A stretch of 54,033 nt of DNA from Candidatus Binatia bacterium (GTDB taxonomy: Bacteria > Desulfobacterota > Binatia > UBA9968 > JAJDTQ01). Position numbers and translations under genes: made by a program. A model generated the notes under the pieces. The model was given only the letters and a program-made list of their open reading frames with translations, had not been told where the DNA came from and ran no database searches. Shown one piece after another: positions 44,703 to 54,020 of the stretch (positions are counted from its first letter, which is position 1; each line of letters opens with the position of its first letter). The stretch lies in NCBI GenBank assembly GCA_022823055.1, contig JAJDXX010000164.1, positions 1 to 54,033 of the forward strand, in the 5' to 3' direction.

Positions 44703-47015
44703 TCAGGTTCCCAGGCCAAGAAAGTCGAACTTGAAGCCGACGCTCGTCCGGTCCGGGTTGGTGCGTTGCTCCACGGACAGGGTCAAGGTCCAGCACCGGC
44801 ACTCGGAGAGATACTTGATCCCCAGCTCGTTTTGCGCCCACCGGCCCGCCGCGCCGTCGTAATTGCCGTCGTAAAGCAGCAGCATCCGGTCCGTCGCCCG
44901 CAGCACGGCGCCGGCGTGAAAGCCGTTCAAGGCATCCCGCGGCATGCATCGTGGGTCCGAGGGGCAGTCCGCCAGGAGATCAAGATCGGCGTGGCGCGCG
45001 AGGGGCGACAGGACGTTCGCCCGAATGAACCGATACCCGAGGGACACGCTGCTGGGTCGCTGGAAATCCCGGTCGGACACCCTCGTTTCCACGGGCGCGA
45101 CATCGGAAAGCGAGACCTCCAGGGCGGCCCGCCGGAGGTTCCACGGACCGGGTTCCATGCCCATTTCCAGGGACGCGTACAGGCGTTCGACGGGATCCAG
45201 TCGCACGCCGAAGCCCACGTCCGCGAGACCGTCCTCACCCGCGCGCGCCTTGTCGACGTCGAGACTGGCCGTGACAGAGGCGCGGGCGAAGGGCGCGACG
45301 GCCGGCGGGGACGCGCCCCCGTCGGGTTCCCGGGAGCCGCCGTCGTCCGGAGCCGGCCCTCGCTTCCCCCCGAGTGCGCCCCAGAAGCGGTTGTTCAATG
45401 CCACCGTCAGCAGGTTGCGGCGCCGGACGCGGTCGACCGGATCCCAGATCGGCAGCTCGTCCTGATCGGTCGCGGGAATGAACAGGTACTCCACCGCGGG
45501 CTCCAGCACGTGCCGGACTCGGTTCCAGCCACCCAGACTCCAGTCGTAGGTCCGGCTCAGCGCCGTGGTCAGTCGCCAGCCGAGTTCCACCAGCTCGCGC
45601 GAACCGTTGCGGGCCAAGCCGCCGGTGTCGCCGTGGCGCGCGGCGGTGAACCCGCCTTCGATCGAATCGAGCCGGTAGAGGGTCTCGCGCAACGCCACGC
45701 GGGTGTCCATGCGGAAGTGACGCACCGGAGCCGCGCGCCAGGTGAGCTCGGGCCGCACGTCCACCCGCAAGCCGTCCGACCCCTGCTCGCGCCGGTAGTG
45801 GGTCAACCCCACGTCCCACTCGAGGTCGAGACCGTACCCGAGCCCACGGCCGCCGGTGAGGGAAAGGTGGGGGACCCGGTGCAGCGCGTGCTCCTGCGGC
45901 TGGACGAGGTCCTGGACGTAGTCCACCCCCCCGGTCAGCACCATGTCCGTCCCATGCCACCGAAAGCCGAGTCGTGACGCGCTGTACCGGCTCGAACGCA
46001 GGACGTCTTCCTCTTCCGCCCCGGAGACGAAGAACTCCGCCAGCTCCCGCGGCGCGACGCTGTCGCTGTACAAGGCGATGTCGCTGAACGTCGCCCACCC
46101 GGCCGGAAGCCGATGACGGTGGGTCCAGCGCGCGCTCCAGCGGTCGAGAGGAATCGCCGGGTCCGCGATGCCGGTGTCGTGAGCGGGGGTCGATCCGCGC
46201 ATGCGCTCGCTGAAGTATGAGAGCTCCAACCTGCCGGCGGCGTTCCGGTCCAGGATGGTGCGATACTGCGCGCTCATGCCGACGCGCGTCCTCGACTCGA
46301 CGGCGAACTCGAAGGTGGCGTCGTTGCTCTTGTCCAGCGCCCAGAAGAACGGTTGCCGGTAGAGGAACCCGTCGCGGCGGGACCAGCCGAAGGAAGGTAT
46401 CAGGAACCCGGTGGTGCGCTCCGTGAGATAGGGGAACGACAGATAGGGCAGGTACAGTACCGGGACGTCGTAGACGTAGAAGGTGGCGTCATCCACCACC
46501 GCCTTCGCCCCCTCCTCCAACCGGAGCCTGCCGGCGCTGATGCGCCACGGCGAAGCGCCCTCTTCGCACAGGCACGTGGTGAAGCGTCCGTCGCGGATCT
46601 CGTAGGTCTGCCCCGTGAATTTCTCTACCCGGCTTCCGCCGAGACGGATGCCCCCCTCCTGGATGAACATCTCGGCGTCGCGTATCGTGGCCGTCTCGTC
46701 ATCGAGGTTCATCTCCAGCTCGGCGGCCCGAAGCCGGTAACGGGGATCCTCGAGGCGCACGGATCCCTCCGCCCGCAGCGTGCGCCGAGCATGGTCGAGA
46801 TCCACCGTGTCGGCGCCGAAGACCGTCGCACCCCGCCGGATCTCCACGCTGCCGCTCGCCCGGACCGTGTCGCGGGTCGTCTCGATGGAGTCTTCCGCCG
46901 AGACCTCGATGCGTTCTCCGGTTCCCGGGGACTGGGCGTGAGCGAGAGCGACGGGGAGGAGGGTGCACCAGCACGCCGCCGCCCACGCCGCCAGATATGG
47001 ACGCCACAGAAGCAT
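44703..47015 (-). CDS. lptD: LPS-assembly protein LptD
   Basis: A 770-residue outer-membrane protein. The signal peptide ends ALAHA. The OstA/LptA-like jellyroll (about 35-150) has VRASGSVEIRRGATVFGADTVDLD. The beta-barrel has PVLYLPYLSFPYLTERTTGFLIPSFGWS. LptD with LptE inserts LPS into the outer leaflet. Cysteines occur in TTCLCEEG, CPSDPRCMP and CRCWTLTL and could form disulfides, as in other LptD proteins. Its presence implies an LPS-bearing envelope. Confidence 0.94.
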   Translation of the reverse strand: MLLWRPYLAAWAAACWCTLLPVALAHAQSPGTGERIEVSAEDSIETTRDTVRASGSVEIRRGATVFGADTVDLDHARRTLRAEGSVRLEDPRYRLRAAELEMNLDDETATIRDAEMFIQEGGIRLGGSRVEKFTGQTYEIRDGRFTTCLCEEGASPWRISAGRLRLEEGAKAVVDDATFYVYDVPVLYLPYLSFPYLTERTTGFLIPSFGWSRRDGFLYRQPFFWALDKSNDATFEFAVESRTRVGMSAQYRTILDRNAAGRLELSYFSERMRGSTPAHDTGIADPAIPLDRWSARWTHRHRLPAGWATFSDIALYSDSVAPRELAEFFVSGAEEEDVLRSSRYSASRLGFRWHGTDMVLTGGVDYVQDLVQPQEHALHRVPHLSLTGGRGLGYGLDLEWDVGLTHYRREQGSDGLRVDVRPELTWRAAPVRHFRMDTRVALRETLYRLDSIEGGFTAARHGDTGGLARNGSRELVELGWRLTTALSRTYDWSLGGWNRVRHVLEPAVEYLFIPATDQDELPIWDPVDRVRRRNLLTVALNNRFWGALGGKRGPAPDDGGSREPDGGASPPAVAPFARASVTASLDVDKARAGEDGLADVGFGVRLDPVERLYASLEMGMEPGPWNLRRAALEVSLSDVAPVETRVSDRDFQRPSSVSLGYRFIRANVLSPLARHADLDLLADCPSDPRCMPRDALNGFHAGAVLRATDRMLLLYDGNYDGAAGRWAQNELGIKYLSECRCWTLTLSVEQRTNPDRTSVGFKFDFLGLGT

Positions 47016-47054
47016 GATCGATGCCGCCGACTCGCACCGGGCCGCCGCGTGACA

Positions 47055-48392
47055 CTAGCGGCGCGAACCCGTCTCGGACGCGCTCGTGTCCTGGTTCCTC
47101 ACGGTCCCACGCCGACCGCGCAACACCGCGGCACGCACGGCGCCCACGAGGTACAACGACCCGGCCACGAGAATCGGATCATCGCGCCGCGCGCGGTCCG
47201 TCATCAACATGGAGACGGCGTCGACGGGGTCTTCCACCACCGTCGCCGGCAACCCCGGCCGCACGGCCGCGCGGAGGGCCTCCAGCCCCGCCCCCCGCGG
47301 CGACGGGTTGCGGGTCAACACCACCTCCCGGGACACGGCGCAGAGCGCCCCCAGCATGGACGGCCAACCCTTGTCCCCCATGCTGGCGAACAAGAGGCGC
47401 ACCTTGCCGTTGCCGAGGAGACCGCGGACCTCGCTCACCAGCGCCTCGACCCCGGCCGGGTTGTGGGCTCCGTCCAGCAGCACCGGGGGTCTTCCCGGCA
47501 GAAACTCGAAGCGCCCCGGCCAGCGCACCGACGCAAGGCCCGAGCGGACCGCCTTCGCGTCCGCGGGGAGGACCGCGTTCAGGGTTTCCAGCGCCGCCAG
47601 CGCGACACCGGCATTGTGCCGTTGATACCCGCCGCGCAGGCCCGGGCGCAAACCTTCCAGGCGCCACTCCCGGCCGTGATAGTCGAACCGGTCCGGTGGA
47701 CGCGGGACGACCGAGAAATCCTTGCCCCACTCGCGCATGGGCGCTTCCCGTTCGCGCGCGATGCGGTGCAGCATGCGCTTGGCGGCCGGCGGCAAGGCGC
47801 CGCACACCACCGGGACTCCGGTCTTGATGATGCCGCCCTTCTCCCGCGCGATGTCTCCGATGCGCGTACCGAGGAAGTGTTCGTGGTCGCGGGAGATCGT
47901 GGTCACAACGCAAACGCTCGGCCGCACGACGTTGGTGGCGTCCAGCCTGCCGCCCAGCCCCACCTCCACCACCGCCGCGTCCACCTCCCGCCGCGCGAAG
48001 TGCAGGAAAGCCATGACCGTGACGAACTCGAAGAACGTGAGCGCGATGGAGGCTTGCCGGGTCCTGCCGGCGACCTCCCGCACCAGGGAGGTCACCGCGG
48101 CCTGGGTGATGGGCCGCTTGCCGACACGGATCCTTTCGGTGAACGACTCCAGGTGAGGCGAGGTGTAGAGGCCCACGCGGTGGCCCTGGGCGGACAGGAC
48201 GGCGTGGATCATCGCCGCGGTGGAGCCCTTGCCGTTGGTCCCGGCGACGTGACAGACGCGGAAGCGGTGCTGGGGATCTTCGAAGAGCGCCAGGGCCGCG
48301 GACACGCGTTCGAGCCGCAGGTCGAACCGCAGGCCGGTCTCGCGGCCGCTGAGACCGTAAATGAGGTCGAGACTCTTCCGGTACGCGTTCAC
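47055..48392 (-). CDS. folC: Folylpolyglutamate/dihydrofolate synthase
   Basis: A 445-residue Mur-ligase-fold enzyme. The P-loop is HVAGTNGKGSTAAMI. TSPHLESFTERIRV and EVGLGGRLDATNVV are diagnostic, and LLDGAHNPAG is the C-domain motif. It adds glutamate to dihydropteroate and folate. GTG start, 7 bases after the trpF stop. Clustering of folC with trpF and a SPOR protein also occurs in other proteobacteria. Confidence 0.95.
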   Translation of the reverse strand: MNAYRKSLDLIYGLSGRETGLRFDLRLERVSAALALFEDPQHRFRVCHVAGTNGKGSTAAMIHAVLSAQGHRVGLYTSPHLESFTERIRVGKRPITQAAVTSLVREVAGRTRQASIALTFFEFVTVMAFLHFARREVDAAVVEVGLGGRLDATNVVRPSVCVVTTISRDHEHFLGTRIGDIAREKGGIIKTGVPVVCGALPPAAKRMLHRIAREREAPMREWGKDFSVVPRPPDRFDYHGREWRLEGLRPGLRGGYQRHNAGVALAALETLNAVLPADAKAVRSGLASVRWPGRFEFLPGRPPVLLDGAHNPAGVEALVSEVRGLLGNGKVRLLFASMGDKGWPSMLGALCAVSREVVLTRNPSPRGAGLEALRAAVRPGLPATVVEDPVDAVSMLMTDRARRDDPILVAGSLYLVGAVRAAVLRGRRGTVRNQDTSASETGSRR

Positions 48393-48399
48393 GACGGGC

Positions 48400-49029
48400 T
48401 CACCCCGCCTTGGCTGCCGCGATGAACTCCTTCATGCGCGGGTGGTCCTTGCGGCCCGGAGCGGCTTCGACTCCGGTGCACACGTCCACGCCGAAAGGTT
48501 TGAGCTCGCGCACCGCCGTGCTCACGTTGTCAACGCCGAGCCCTCCGGCGAGAATGACCGGCCGCGCCAGGGAAACCGTCAGCCAGCTCCAGGTGAACGC
48601 GGCGCCCGAGCCCCCGAAGCCCTCGCTCCAGGAGTCGAGCAGGTAGAAGTCCGCCGGATACTCGCCGATCCGTGCCAGGGTCTCCGGGTCACGCACGCGG
48701 AACGCCTTGATCACCTTGAGAGGCCAGCGGGCGCAGTAGTCACGCGCCTCGTCGCCGTGGAACTGCACGGCGGTGAGGCCGGCGCCCCCTCTTGACCGGC
48801 ATGATCCGAGCACGGCCTTCACGTGTTGCCGCGACTCGTTGACGAACAGCCCGGCGGTACAGATCCCGGCGGGCAGATCCCGGAGGATCGCGGCGGCGTC
48901 TTCCGGCTCGATGTAGCGGGGACTGGGCGGATAGAAGTTGAAGCCCAACGCATCGGCGCCGTACTCCACCGCCTTGAACGCATCCTCCGCGTTGGTGACG
49001 CCGCAGATCTTAACCTTGACCAGGGACAC
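48400..49029 (-). CDS. trpF: Phosphoribosylanthranilate isomerase
   Basis: A 209-residue TIM-barrel enzyme with VKICGVTNAEDA at the N-terminus (catalytic Cys in KICG), DALGFNFYPPSPRY, TAVQFHGDE, LLDSWSEGFGGSG, LAGGLGVDNV and the VDVCTGVEAAPGRKD phosphate-binding end. A GTG at 49029, inside the end of trpC, gives the normal length; the frame is open up to 49077. It converts PRA to CdRP in tryptophan synthesis. Confidence 0.94.
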   Translation of the reverse strand: MSLVKVKICGVTNAEDAFKAVEYGADALGFNFYPPSPRYIEPEDAAAILRDLPAGICTAGLFVNESRQHVKAVLGSCRSRGGAGLTAVQFHGDEARDYCARWPLKVIKAFRVRDPETLARIGEYPADFYLLDSWSEGFGGSGAAFTWSWLTVSLARPVILAGGLGVDNVSTAVRELKPFGVDVCTGVEAAPGRKDHPRMKEFIAAAKAG

Positions 49030-49837
49030 TAGCCGTTCCGAGAAGCTCCGCGAGCTTGACTCCCGGATCGGGAGCACGCATCAGCGTTTCACCCACGAGG
49101 AACACCCGGCCGCCGGCGGCCTCGATGCGCTCGACATGGGCCACATCCTTGATGCCGCTCTCGCATACCGCCAGCACGTCCGGCGGTATCCGGGGCAGGA
49201 GCGATTCGGCGACCGCGAGATCCACCTTGAAGGTGCGCAGGTCGCGGTTGTTGATGCCGATGATGGAGGCGCCGATCCTCAGGGCGGTATCCAGCTCTCG
49301 CTCCGAGTGCACCTCCACCAGAACGTCCAGAGCCAAAGAACGCGCTTCCGCGTGCAGGGATTCCATGGCGCCGTCGTCGAGCATGGCGGCGATCAGGAGG
49401 ACGGCGTCCGCGCCGAAGCCGCGCGCCTCCACGAGATGGTAGGGGTCCAGCACGAAGTCCTTTCTGAGGAGGGGCAGGGCGACTTTCTCCCGGATTTCCG
49501 AGAGGTACAGCAGGGAGCCGTCAAAGAAGCGCTCCTCGGTGACCACCGAGAGAGCCGTGGCGCCGCCGGCCTGGTAGCGGGTGGCGATGCCGACGGGGTC
49601 GAAGTCCTCGCGGATCACTCCTTGGGAGGGCGACGCCCGCTTCACCTCGGCGATGACGTGCCGGGCGGGGCGGGACAGCGCCTCCCGGAAGCCCCGGCGC
49701 GGTTCGTGGTAAAGCACGCGTTCCATCAGCGCCTTGACCGGGAGTTGCCGGCGGCGCGATTCGAGCGACCCGCGGACGTGCGCCGCAATCCGTTCGAGAA
49801 TGTCGTTGCTCGGGGTCTGGGCGCCGTTATGCTTCAT
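49010..49837 (-). CDS. trpC: Indole-3-glycerol phosphate synthase
   Basis: A 275-residue TIM barrel with HVIAEVKRASPSQGVIREDF, ALSVVTEERFFDGSL, LLRKDFVLDPYHL, VLVEVHSERELD and IGINNRDLRTFKVD. These contain the catalytic Lys and Glu residues. Its start overlaps the trpD end by 11 bases and its end overlaps trpF. Confidence 0.96.
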   Translation of the reverse strand: MKHNGAQTPSNDILERIAAHVRGSLESRRRQLPVKALMERVLYHEPRRGFREALSRPARHVIAEVKRASPSQGVIREDFDPVGIATRYQAGGATALSVVTEERFFDGSLLYLSEIREKVALPLLRKDFVLDPYHLVEARGFGADAVLLIAAMLDDGAMESLHAEARSLALDVLVEVHSERELDTALRIGASIIGINNRDLRTFKVDLAVAESLLPRIPPDVLAVCESGIKDVAHVERIEAAGGRVFLVGETLMRAPDPGVKLAELLGTASVPGQG

Positions 49838-50843
49838 TGGTCAGCCGGATCAGGTGTTCGAGCTTTCCCATCGCGGCTCCCGAATCGATGCGTTCCCGTG
49901 CCACGTCGACACCTTGTGCGATGGTGTCCGCGCGCTCGCTCACGCACAGCGCCGCGCCGCTGTTGAGCAGCACCACGTCCCTCGCCGGACCCGGTTCCCC
50001 CTTCAGGACCGCCGTGACGATGGCGGCGCATTCCGCCGGGTCGGCGGCGGTGAGCCGCCCGGCCGGACACGTCTCGAAGCCGAACTCCTCGGGGTGAAGC
50101 GTGTAGCGGGCAACCTCCCCATCCCTCCATTCCGCCACCGACGTGGGACCACCGAGCGAGATTTCGTCGAGGCCTTCGTCGCCGTGCACCACCATGGCGC
50201 GCTCGCTGCCGAGGTTGCCGAGGACTTGCGCCACGGTTTCGATGAGCGCGCCGTCATAGATGCCGAGGAGCTGATGGCTGGCCCTGGCGGGGTTGGTCAG
50301 AGGACCCAGGAGGTTGAAGATGGTGCGGATGCCGAGCTCGCGGCGCGGCGCCACGGCGTACTTCATGGCCTCGTGCATCATCGGCGCGAACAGGAAACCC
50401 AGCCCGACCTCGCGCATGCAGCGTTCCACCGTTTCCTTGGGAACGTCGATCTTCACCCCGAGCTCGGCCAGGACGTCCGCGCTGCCGGAACCGCTGGAAA
50501 CCGCCCGGTTGCCATGCTTGGCCACGGTGATGCCCGCGGCCGCCACCACGAACGCCACCGTGGTGGAAATGTTGAAGGTGTTCTTGCCGTCGCCGCCGGT
50601 GCCGCAGGTGTCCAGCACACAGTCCGGGCCTGCCTCGACGTGCAACGCCTTCTCGCGCATCACCCGGGCGGCGCCCGTGACCTCCTCGACGGTCTCGCCC
50701 TGGATCCGCAGCGCCGTCAGGAACCCCGCCACCTGAATCGGCGTCGCCTCTCCCGTCATGACCTGGTTCATGACGTCCACCATTTCCGGCTCGGTGAGGT
50801 TGGCGCCGTCCACCAGGCGGGCAATGGCTTGCTGGATGTTCAT
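49827..50843 (-). CDS. trpD: Anthranilate phosphoribosyltransferase
   Basis: A 338-residue enzyme joining PRPP and anthranilate. The PRPP-binding DTCGTGGDGKNTFNIST is intact, followed by KHGNRAVSSGSGSADVL and FNLLGPLTNPA. ATG 50843 overlaps the stop of the SPOR gene (ATGA). It opens trpD-trpC-trpF; trpA and trpB are not in the window. Confidence 0.96.
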   Translation of the reverse strand: MNIQQAIARLVDGANLTEPEMVDVMNQVMTGEATPIQVAGFLTALRIQGETVEEVTGAARVMREKALHVEAGPDCVLDTCGTGGDGKNTFNISTTVAFVVAAAGITVAKHGNRAVSSGSGSADVLAELGVKIDVPKETVERCMREVGLGFLFAPMMHEAMKYAVAPRRELGIRTIFNLLGPLTNPARASHQLLGIYDGALIETVAQVLGNLGSERAMVVHGDEGLDEISLGGPTSVAEWRDGEVARYTLHPEEFGFETCPAGRLTAADPAECAAIVTAVLKGEPGPARDVVLLNSGAALCVSERADTIAQGVDVARERIDSGAAMGKLEHLIRLTNEA

Positions 50844-51370
50844 TGGGTCCTCGTGAGCATCACGTCGTACTTGTCCTTCTTGAGTCGCTGCAGGTCGGTC
50901 ATGGCTTCCTGCCGGCTTCCGTACCGCCCGACGCGCACCCGGTAGAACGTCGTCTGGTTGAGCCGGCCGGACGTGACATAGGCCTCGTAGCCGCGCTTCT
51001 TCAACTCCGCCGCCATGTTGTCCGCCAGCGCCCGCGTCTTGGCGGCCGCCACCTGAACGGTCCACGGAGTCTGGTCGTCGCCGGCGGGCGGGCTCTGGAC
51101 GGGAGCGCCGGCCTCGGGCGGCTCCGGTTTCGTCAACGTTTCAGGGAAGGTCAGTTCCAGGTCGTCGCCGGACGCGCCCGGCTTGACCGGCAACCTCACG
51201 CCGTCGTCGCCCTTGCTCACGAGCTTGCGCTCCTCGATGCTCTGTCCGATGAGGATGCCGAAGAAGAAGATGACGGCCGCCGTGACGACAAAAAGCGATG
51301 CAACGCCGAAGAGTTGCCCGCGACTGAAGTAGACGCTGCCGCGGTTCCTCGCCTTTCGATGGTTGGCCAT
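50840..51370 (-). CDS. SPOR-domain inner-membrane protein
   Basis: A 176-residue bitopic protein. A basic N-terminus is followed by a membrane helix at about 20-42 (LFGVASLFVVTAAVIFFFG) and a Pro/acid-rich linker. The C-terminal SPOR domain (about 100-172) has WTVQVAAAKTRALADNMAAELKKRGY. SPOR domains bind denuded glycan strands at the septum. It is placed between rplQ and trpD, 73 bases from rplQ. ATG 51370 is preferred over a TTG at 51379. Confidence 0.9.
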   Translation of the reverse strand: MANHRKARNRGSVYFSRGQLFGVASLFVVTAAVIFFFGILIGQSIEERKLVSKGDDGVRLPVKPGASGDDLELTFPETLTKPEPPEAGAPVQSPPAGDDQTPWTVQVAAAKTRALADNMAAELKKRGYEAYVTSGRLNQTTFYRVRVGRYGSRQEAMTDLQRLKKDKYDVMLTRTQ

Positions 51371-51443
51371 AGACACCAATGACCCGCGCGCCAGCGGTTG
51401 TCCGAAGGATGTGGCCGCGGCGCGCGCCGGCCCGGGACCGCCC

Positions 51444-51872
51444 TCAGGTCCCGCGCGTGGTGGACGATTCGCCGGCCGCGTCGCCCCCGTCCGCCGGCTC
51501 GACGGCGGCCTCGCCCGAGGCCGGCATCAACTCGATGATGGACAGCGGTGCGGCGTCGCCCCGACGGCGGCCCACCTTGACGACGCGGGTGTAGCCTCCG
51601 TGACGCTCCTGATAGCGCGGCCCCAGCTCGTTGAACAAACGCGCCACGACGGCCTTGTCCTGAACGAAGGCCAGCGCCTGGCGACGGGCGTGGAGGCTTC
51701 CGTCCTTGCCGAGCGTGATCAACCAATCGGCCCACCGCCTGAGCTCCTTGGCCTTGGCGTCCGTGGTCGTGATGCGGTCGTGCCGCAGCAGCGACGTGGC
51801 CATGTTGCGCAACAAGGCGTGCCGGTGGCTCGCGCTACGGTTCAGCTTTCTGCCGGTCTTCAAGTGCCGCAT
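51444..51872 (-). CDS. rplQ: 50S ribosomal protein L17
   Basis: A 142-residue protein. It begins [20 protein letters not shown] and has the [17 protein letters not shown] and [19 protein letters not shown] segments. A short acidic tail of about 25 residues ([17 protein letters not shown]) follows the conserved core. It sits 3 bases after rpoA, the standard order. Confidence 0.97.
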   Translation of the reverse strand: MRHLKTGRKLNRSASHRHALLRNMATSLLRHDRITTTDAKAKELRRWADWLITLGKDGSLHARRQALAFVQDKAVVARLFNELGPRYQERHGGYTRVVKVGRRRGDAAPLSIIELMPASGEAAVEPADGGDAAGESSTTRGT

Positions 51873-51875
51873 GGC

Positions 51876-52898
51876 CTACGCTGTCTCCTTCTGCTCGGCC
51901 TGCTTGCGGGCTTCCAGCTCCTCGCGGCTCGGGAAGTGGTCCAGCCTCATTCCCAGTTCCAGCCCCAGCTCGCCAAGCAACTCCTTGATCTCGTTGAGCG
52001 ACTTCCGCCCGAAGTTCTTCGTCTTGAGCATCTCCTGCTCGGTTTTCTGCACCAACTCGCCGATGTACTTCAAGTTGGCGTTCTGCAGGCAGTTCTGCGC
52101 CCGCACGGAGAACTCCAGGTCCTCCACCGCGCGGAAGAGGTTCTCGTTGAGCGTACCGGCCTCCGCCACCGCCTCGACCTCCGCCATCTGCGGTCCCTCG
52201 GCGAACTCGGCGAAGATGGAAACCTGGTCCTGCAGAATCCGCGCGGCGTACGCGAGCGCGTCCTCAGGCTTTTCGCTGCCGTCCGTCCACACCTCCAGGA
52301 CCAGCTTGTCGTAGTCCGTGCGCTGGCCGACCCGTGCATTGGTGACCGTGAAATTGACCTTGCGAATGGGTGAGAACACGGCATCCATGAAGATCGTGTC
52401 GACCGGCAGTTCCTCTTCGCGGTTACGCTCGGCGGGCACGTATCCCTGCCCCGCGCGCACGACCATGTTGGCGTTCAGGCGGCCCTCCTTGGAAAGGAAC
52501 GCGATGCGGTGCTCCGGGTTGAGCACCTCCACCTGCGCGCTCCGGACGATGTCTCCGGCCAGCACCTCGCTGGGCCCCGTTGCATCGATACGAATGACCT
52601 CCCGATCCGTGTCGTGCAGCTTGAGCCGCACCTCCTTCAGGTTCAGGATGATCTCGGACACGTCCTCCGTGGCCCCTGGGATGGTGGAAAACTCATGCAG
52701 CGCATTCTCGATCTGAACGGAAGTGATGGCGGCGCCCCTCAGCGACGAAAGCAGGATGCGGCGCAGACTGTTGCCGATGGTCTGGCCGAAGCCTCGTTCG
52801 AAGGGTTCGCCGGCAAACTTCCCATAGGTCGAGCTCAGGCTCTTCTCGTCAACCTCGATGCCTTCCGGCTTGATCAGTTCGCTCCAGTGCTTGGACAT
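51876..52898 (-). CDS. rpoA: DNA-directed RNA polymerase subunit alpha
   Basis: A 340-residue subunit. The NTD (about 1-230) has [22 protein letters not shown] for dimerisation. The CTD (about 260-325) has [12 protein letters not shown]-type and [19 protein letters not shown] elements for UP-element and activator contact. ATG 52898 is preceded by GGAG. A rise in Glu/Lys at the C-terminus is normal. Confidence 0.98.
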   Translation of the reverse strand: MSKHWSELIKPEGIEVDEKSLSSTYGKFAGEPFERGFGQTIGNSLRRILLSSLRGAAITSVQIENALHEFSTIPGATEDVSEIILNLKEVRLKLHDTDREVIRIDATGPSEVLAGDIVRSAQVEVLNPEHRIAFLSKEGRLNANMVVRAGQGYVPAERNREEELPVDTIFMDAVFSPIRKVNFTVTNARVGQRTDYDKLVLEVWTDGSEKPEDALAYAARILQDQVSIFAEFAEGPQMAEVEAVAEAGTLNENLFRAVEDLEFSVRAQNCLQNANLKYIGELVQKTEQEMLKTKNFGRKSLNEIKELLGELGLELGMRLDHFPSREELEARKQAEQKETA

Positions 52899-52925
52899 GG
52901 GATCTCCAACACGGTTCATCGCCGG

Positions 52926-53552
52926 TTACTTGGAATACAACTCAACGATGAGCTTCTCGTTGATGGGCGTCGTGATGTCGCCGCGGCTCGGGAGCATCCT
53001 GACCGTGCCGGAGAAGTTCTCCCGGTCCACCTCGATCCAGTCAGGCACGCCGCGCCGCTGGGCTCCTTCCATGGCGGTGAGCACGCGCTCGGACTTGCGG
53101 CTCTTCTCCGCCACCGCCACGACGTCGCCGACACCCACGCGATAGGAAGGGATGGTCACCCGGCGGCCGTTGACCCGCACGTGGCCGTGCCGGACAAGAA
53201 GGCGAGCATCTCCCCGGGAACACGCGAAGCCGAGACGGTAGACGACGTTGTCGAGCCGTCTTTCGAGGATCACCAGCAGGTTCTCGCCGGTGATGCCGCG
53301 GGATTTTTCCGCGCTCTCGAAGCTTCCCCTGAACTGCTTTTCGAGCAGCCCGTACATCCGCTTGACCTTCTGCTTCTCCCGGAGCTGGAGGCTGTACTCG
53401 GAAAACTTGAGCCGCCTCTGTCCATGCTGGCCTGGAGGGTAGTTGCGCCGTTCGATGGCGCACTTGTCCGTGTAGCACCGCTCTCCCTTGAGAAACAGCT
53501 TCAGGTTCTCTCGCCGGCACAGCCGGCATACCGGGCCATGATACCTTGCCAC
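52926..53552 (-). CDS. rpsD: 30S ribosomal protein S4, zinc-binding form
   Basis: A 208-residue primary 16S rRNA binding protein. The N-terminus has four cysteines (C9, C12, C26, C31), the zinc-binding form of S4. The S4 RNA-binding domain has [27 protein letters not shown]. It may also repress its own operon, as in E. coli. Confidence 0.97.
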   Translation of the reverse strand: MARYHGPVCRLCRRENLKLFLKGERCYTDKCAIERRNYPPGQHGQRRLKFSEYSLQLREKQKVKRMYGLLEKQFRGSFESAEKSRGITGENLLVILERRLDNVVYRLGFACSRGDARLLVRHGHVRVNGRRVTIPSYRVGVGDVVAVAEKSRKSERVLTAMEGAQRRGVPDWIEVDRENFSGTVRMLPSRGDITTPINEKLIVELYSK

Positions 53553-53565
53553 TGACGATCTCCTC

Positions 53566-53976
53566 TCAAACGCGCCTGCGCTTGGGCGGCCGGCAGCCGT
53601 TATGGGGGATGGGGGTCACGTCCTTGATCAGGCTGACGTTCAATCCCGCCGACTGAAGCGACCGCAACGCCGACTCCCGCGCCGAGCCCGGGCCGCGCAC
53701 GTAGACCTGTATGGAATGCATGCCGTGATCCATGGCCTTGCGCGCCACGTTGTCCGCGGCCTGCTGCGCCGCGAAGGGCGTTCCCTTGCGCGATCCCTTG
53801 AAGCCGATGGCGCCGGCGCTCGACCATGCCACCACGTTGCCCTGGGGGTCCGTGATGGTGATGATCGTGTTGTTGAAGGTGGAGTGGATGTGCGCCACCC
53901 CCTCGGCGATGTTCTTCCGTCCGCGCCGTTTCCTCGGCGCCCGCGCGTCGCGCGCTCTCTTCGCGGCCTGGGCCAT
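53566..53976 (-). CDS. rpsK: 30S ribosomal protein S11
   Basis: A 136-residue platform protein with [41 protein letters not shown] and the C-terminal [25 protein letters not shown] precedes the ATG. It is followed by rpsD, rpoA and rplQ; rpsM would be expected just upstream but the sequence there is repeat-like. Confidence 0.98.
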   Translation of the reverse strand: MAQAAKRARDARAPRKRRGRKNIAEGVAHIHSTFNNTIITITDPQGNVVAWSSAGAIGFKGSRKGTPFAAQQAADNVARKAMDHGMHSIQVYVRGPGSARESALRSLQSAGLNVSLIKDVTPIPHNGCRPPKRRRV

Positions 53977-54003
53977 GGATGCTCCTGTTCTGGTTTCAAG
54001 CCC

Positions 54004-54020
54004 GTCCTTCGACTCCGCTC
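54004..54020. repeat. Half copy of the GTCCTTCGACT-type palindrome upstream of rpsK
   Basis: GTCCTTCGACTCCGCTC matches the outer arm of the element at 2122-2235. It lies 28 bases upstream of the rpsK start codon and continues beyond the window. Confidence 0.6.
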
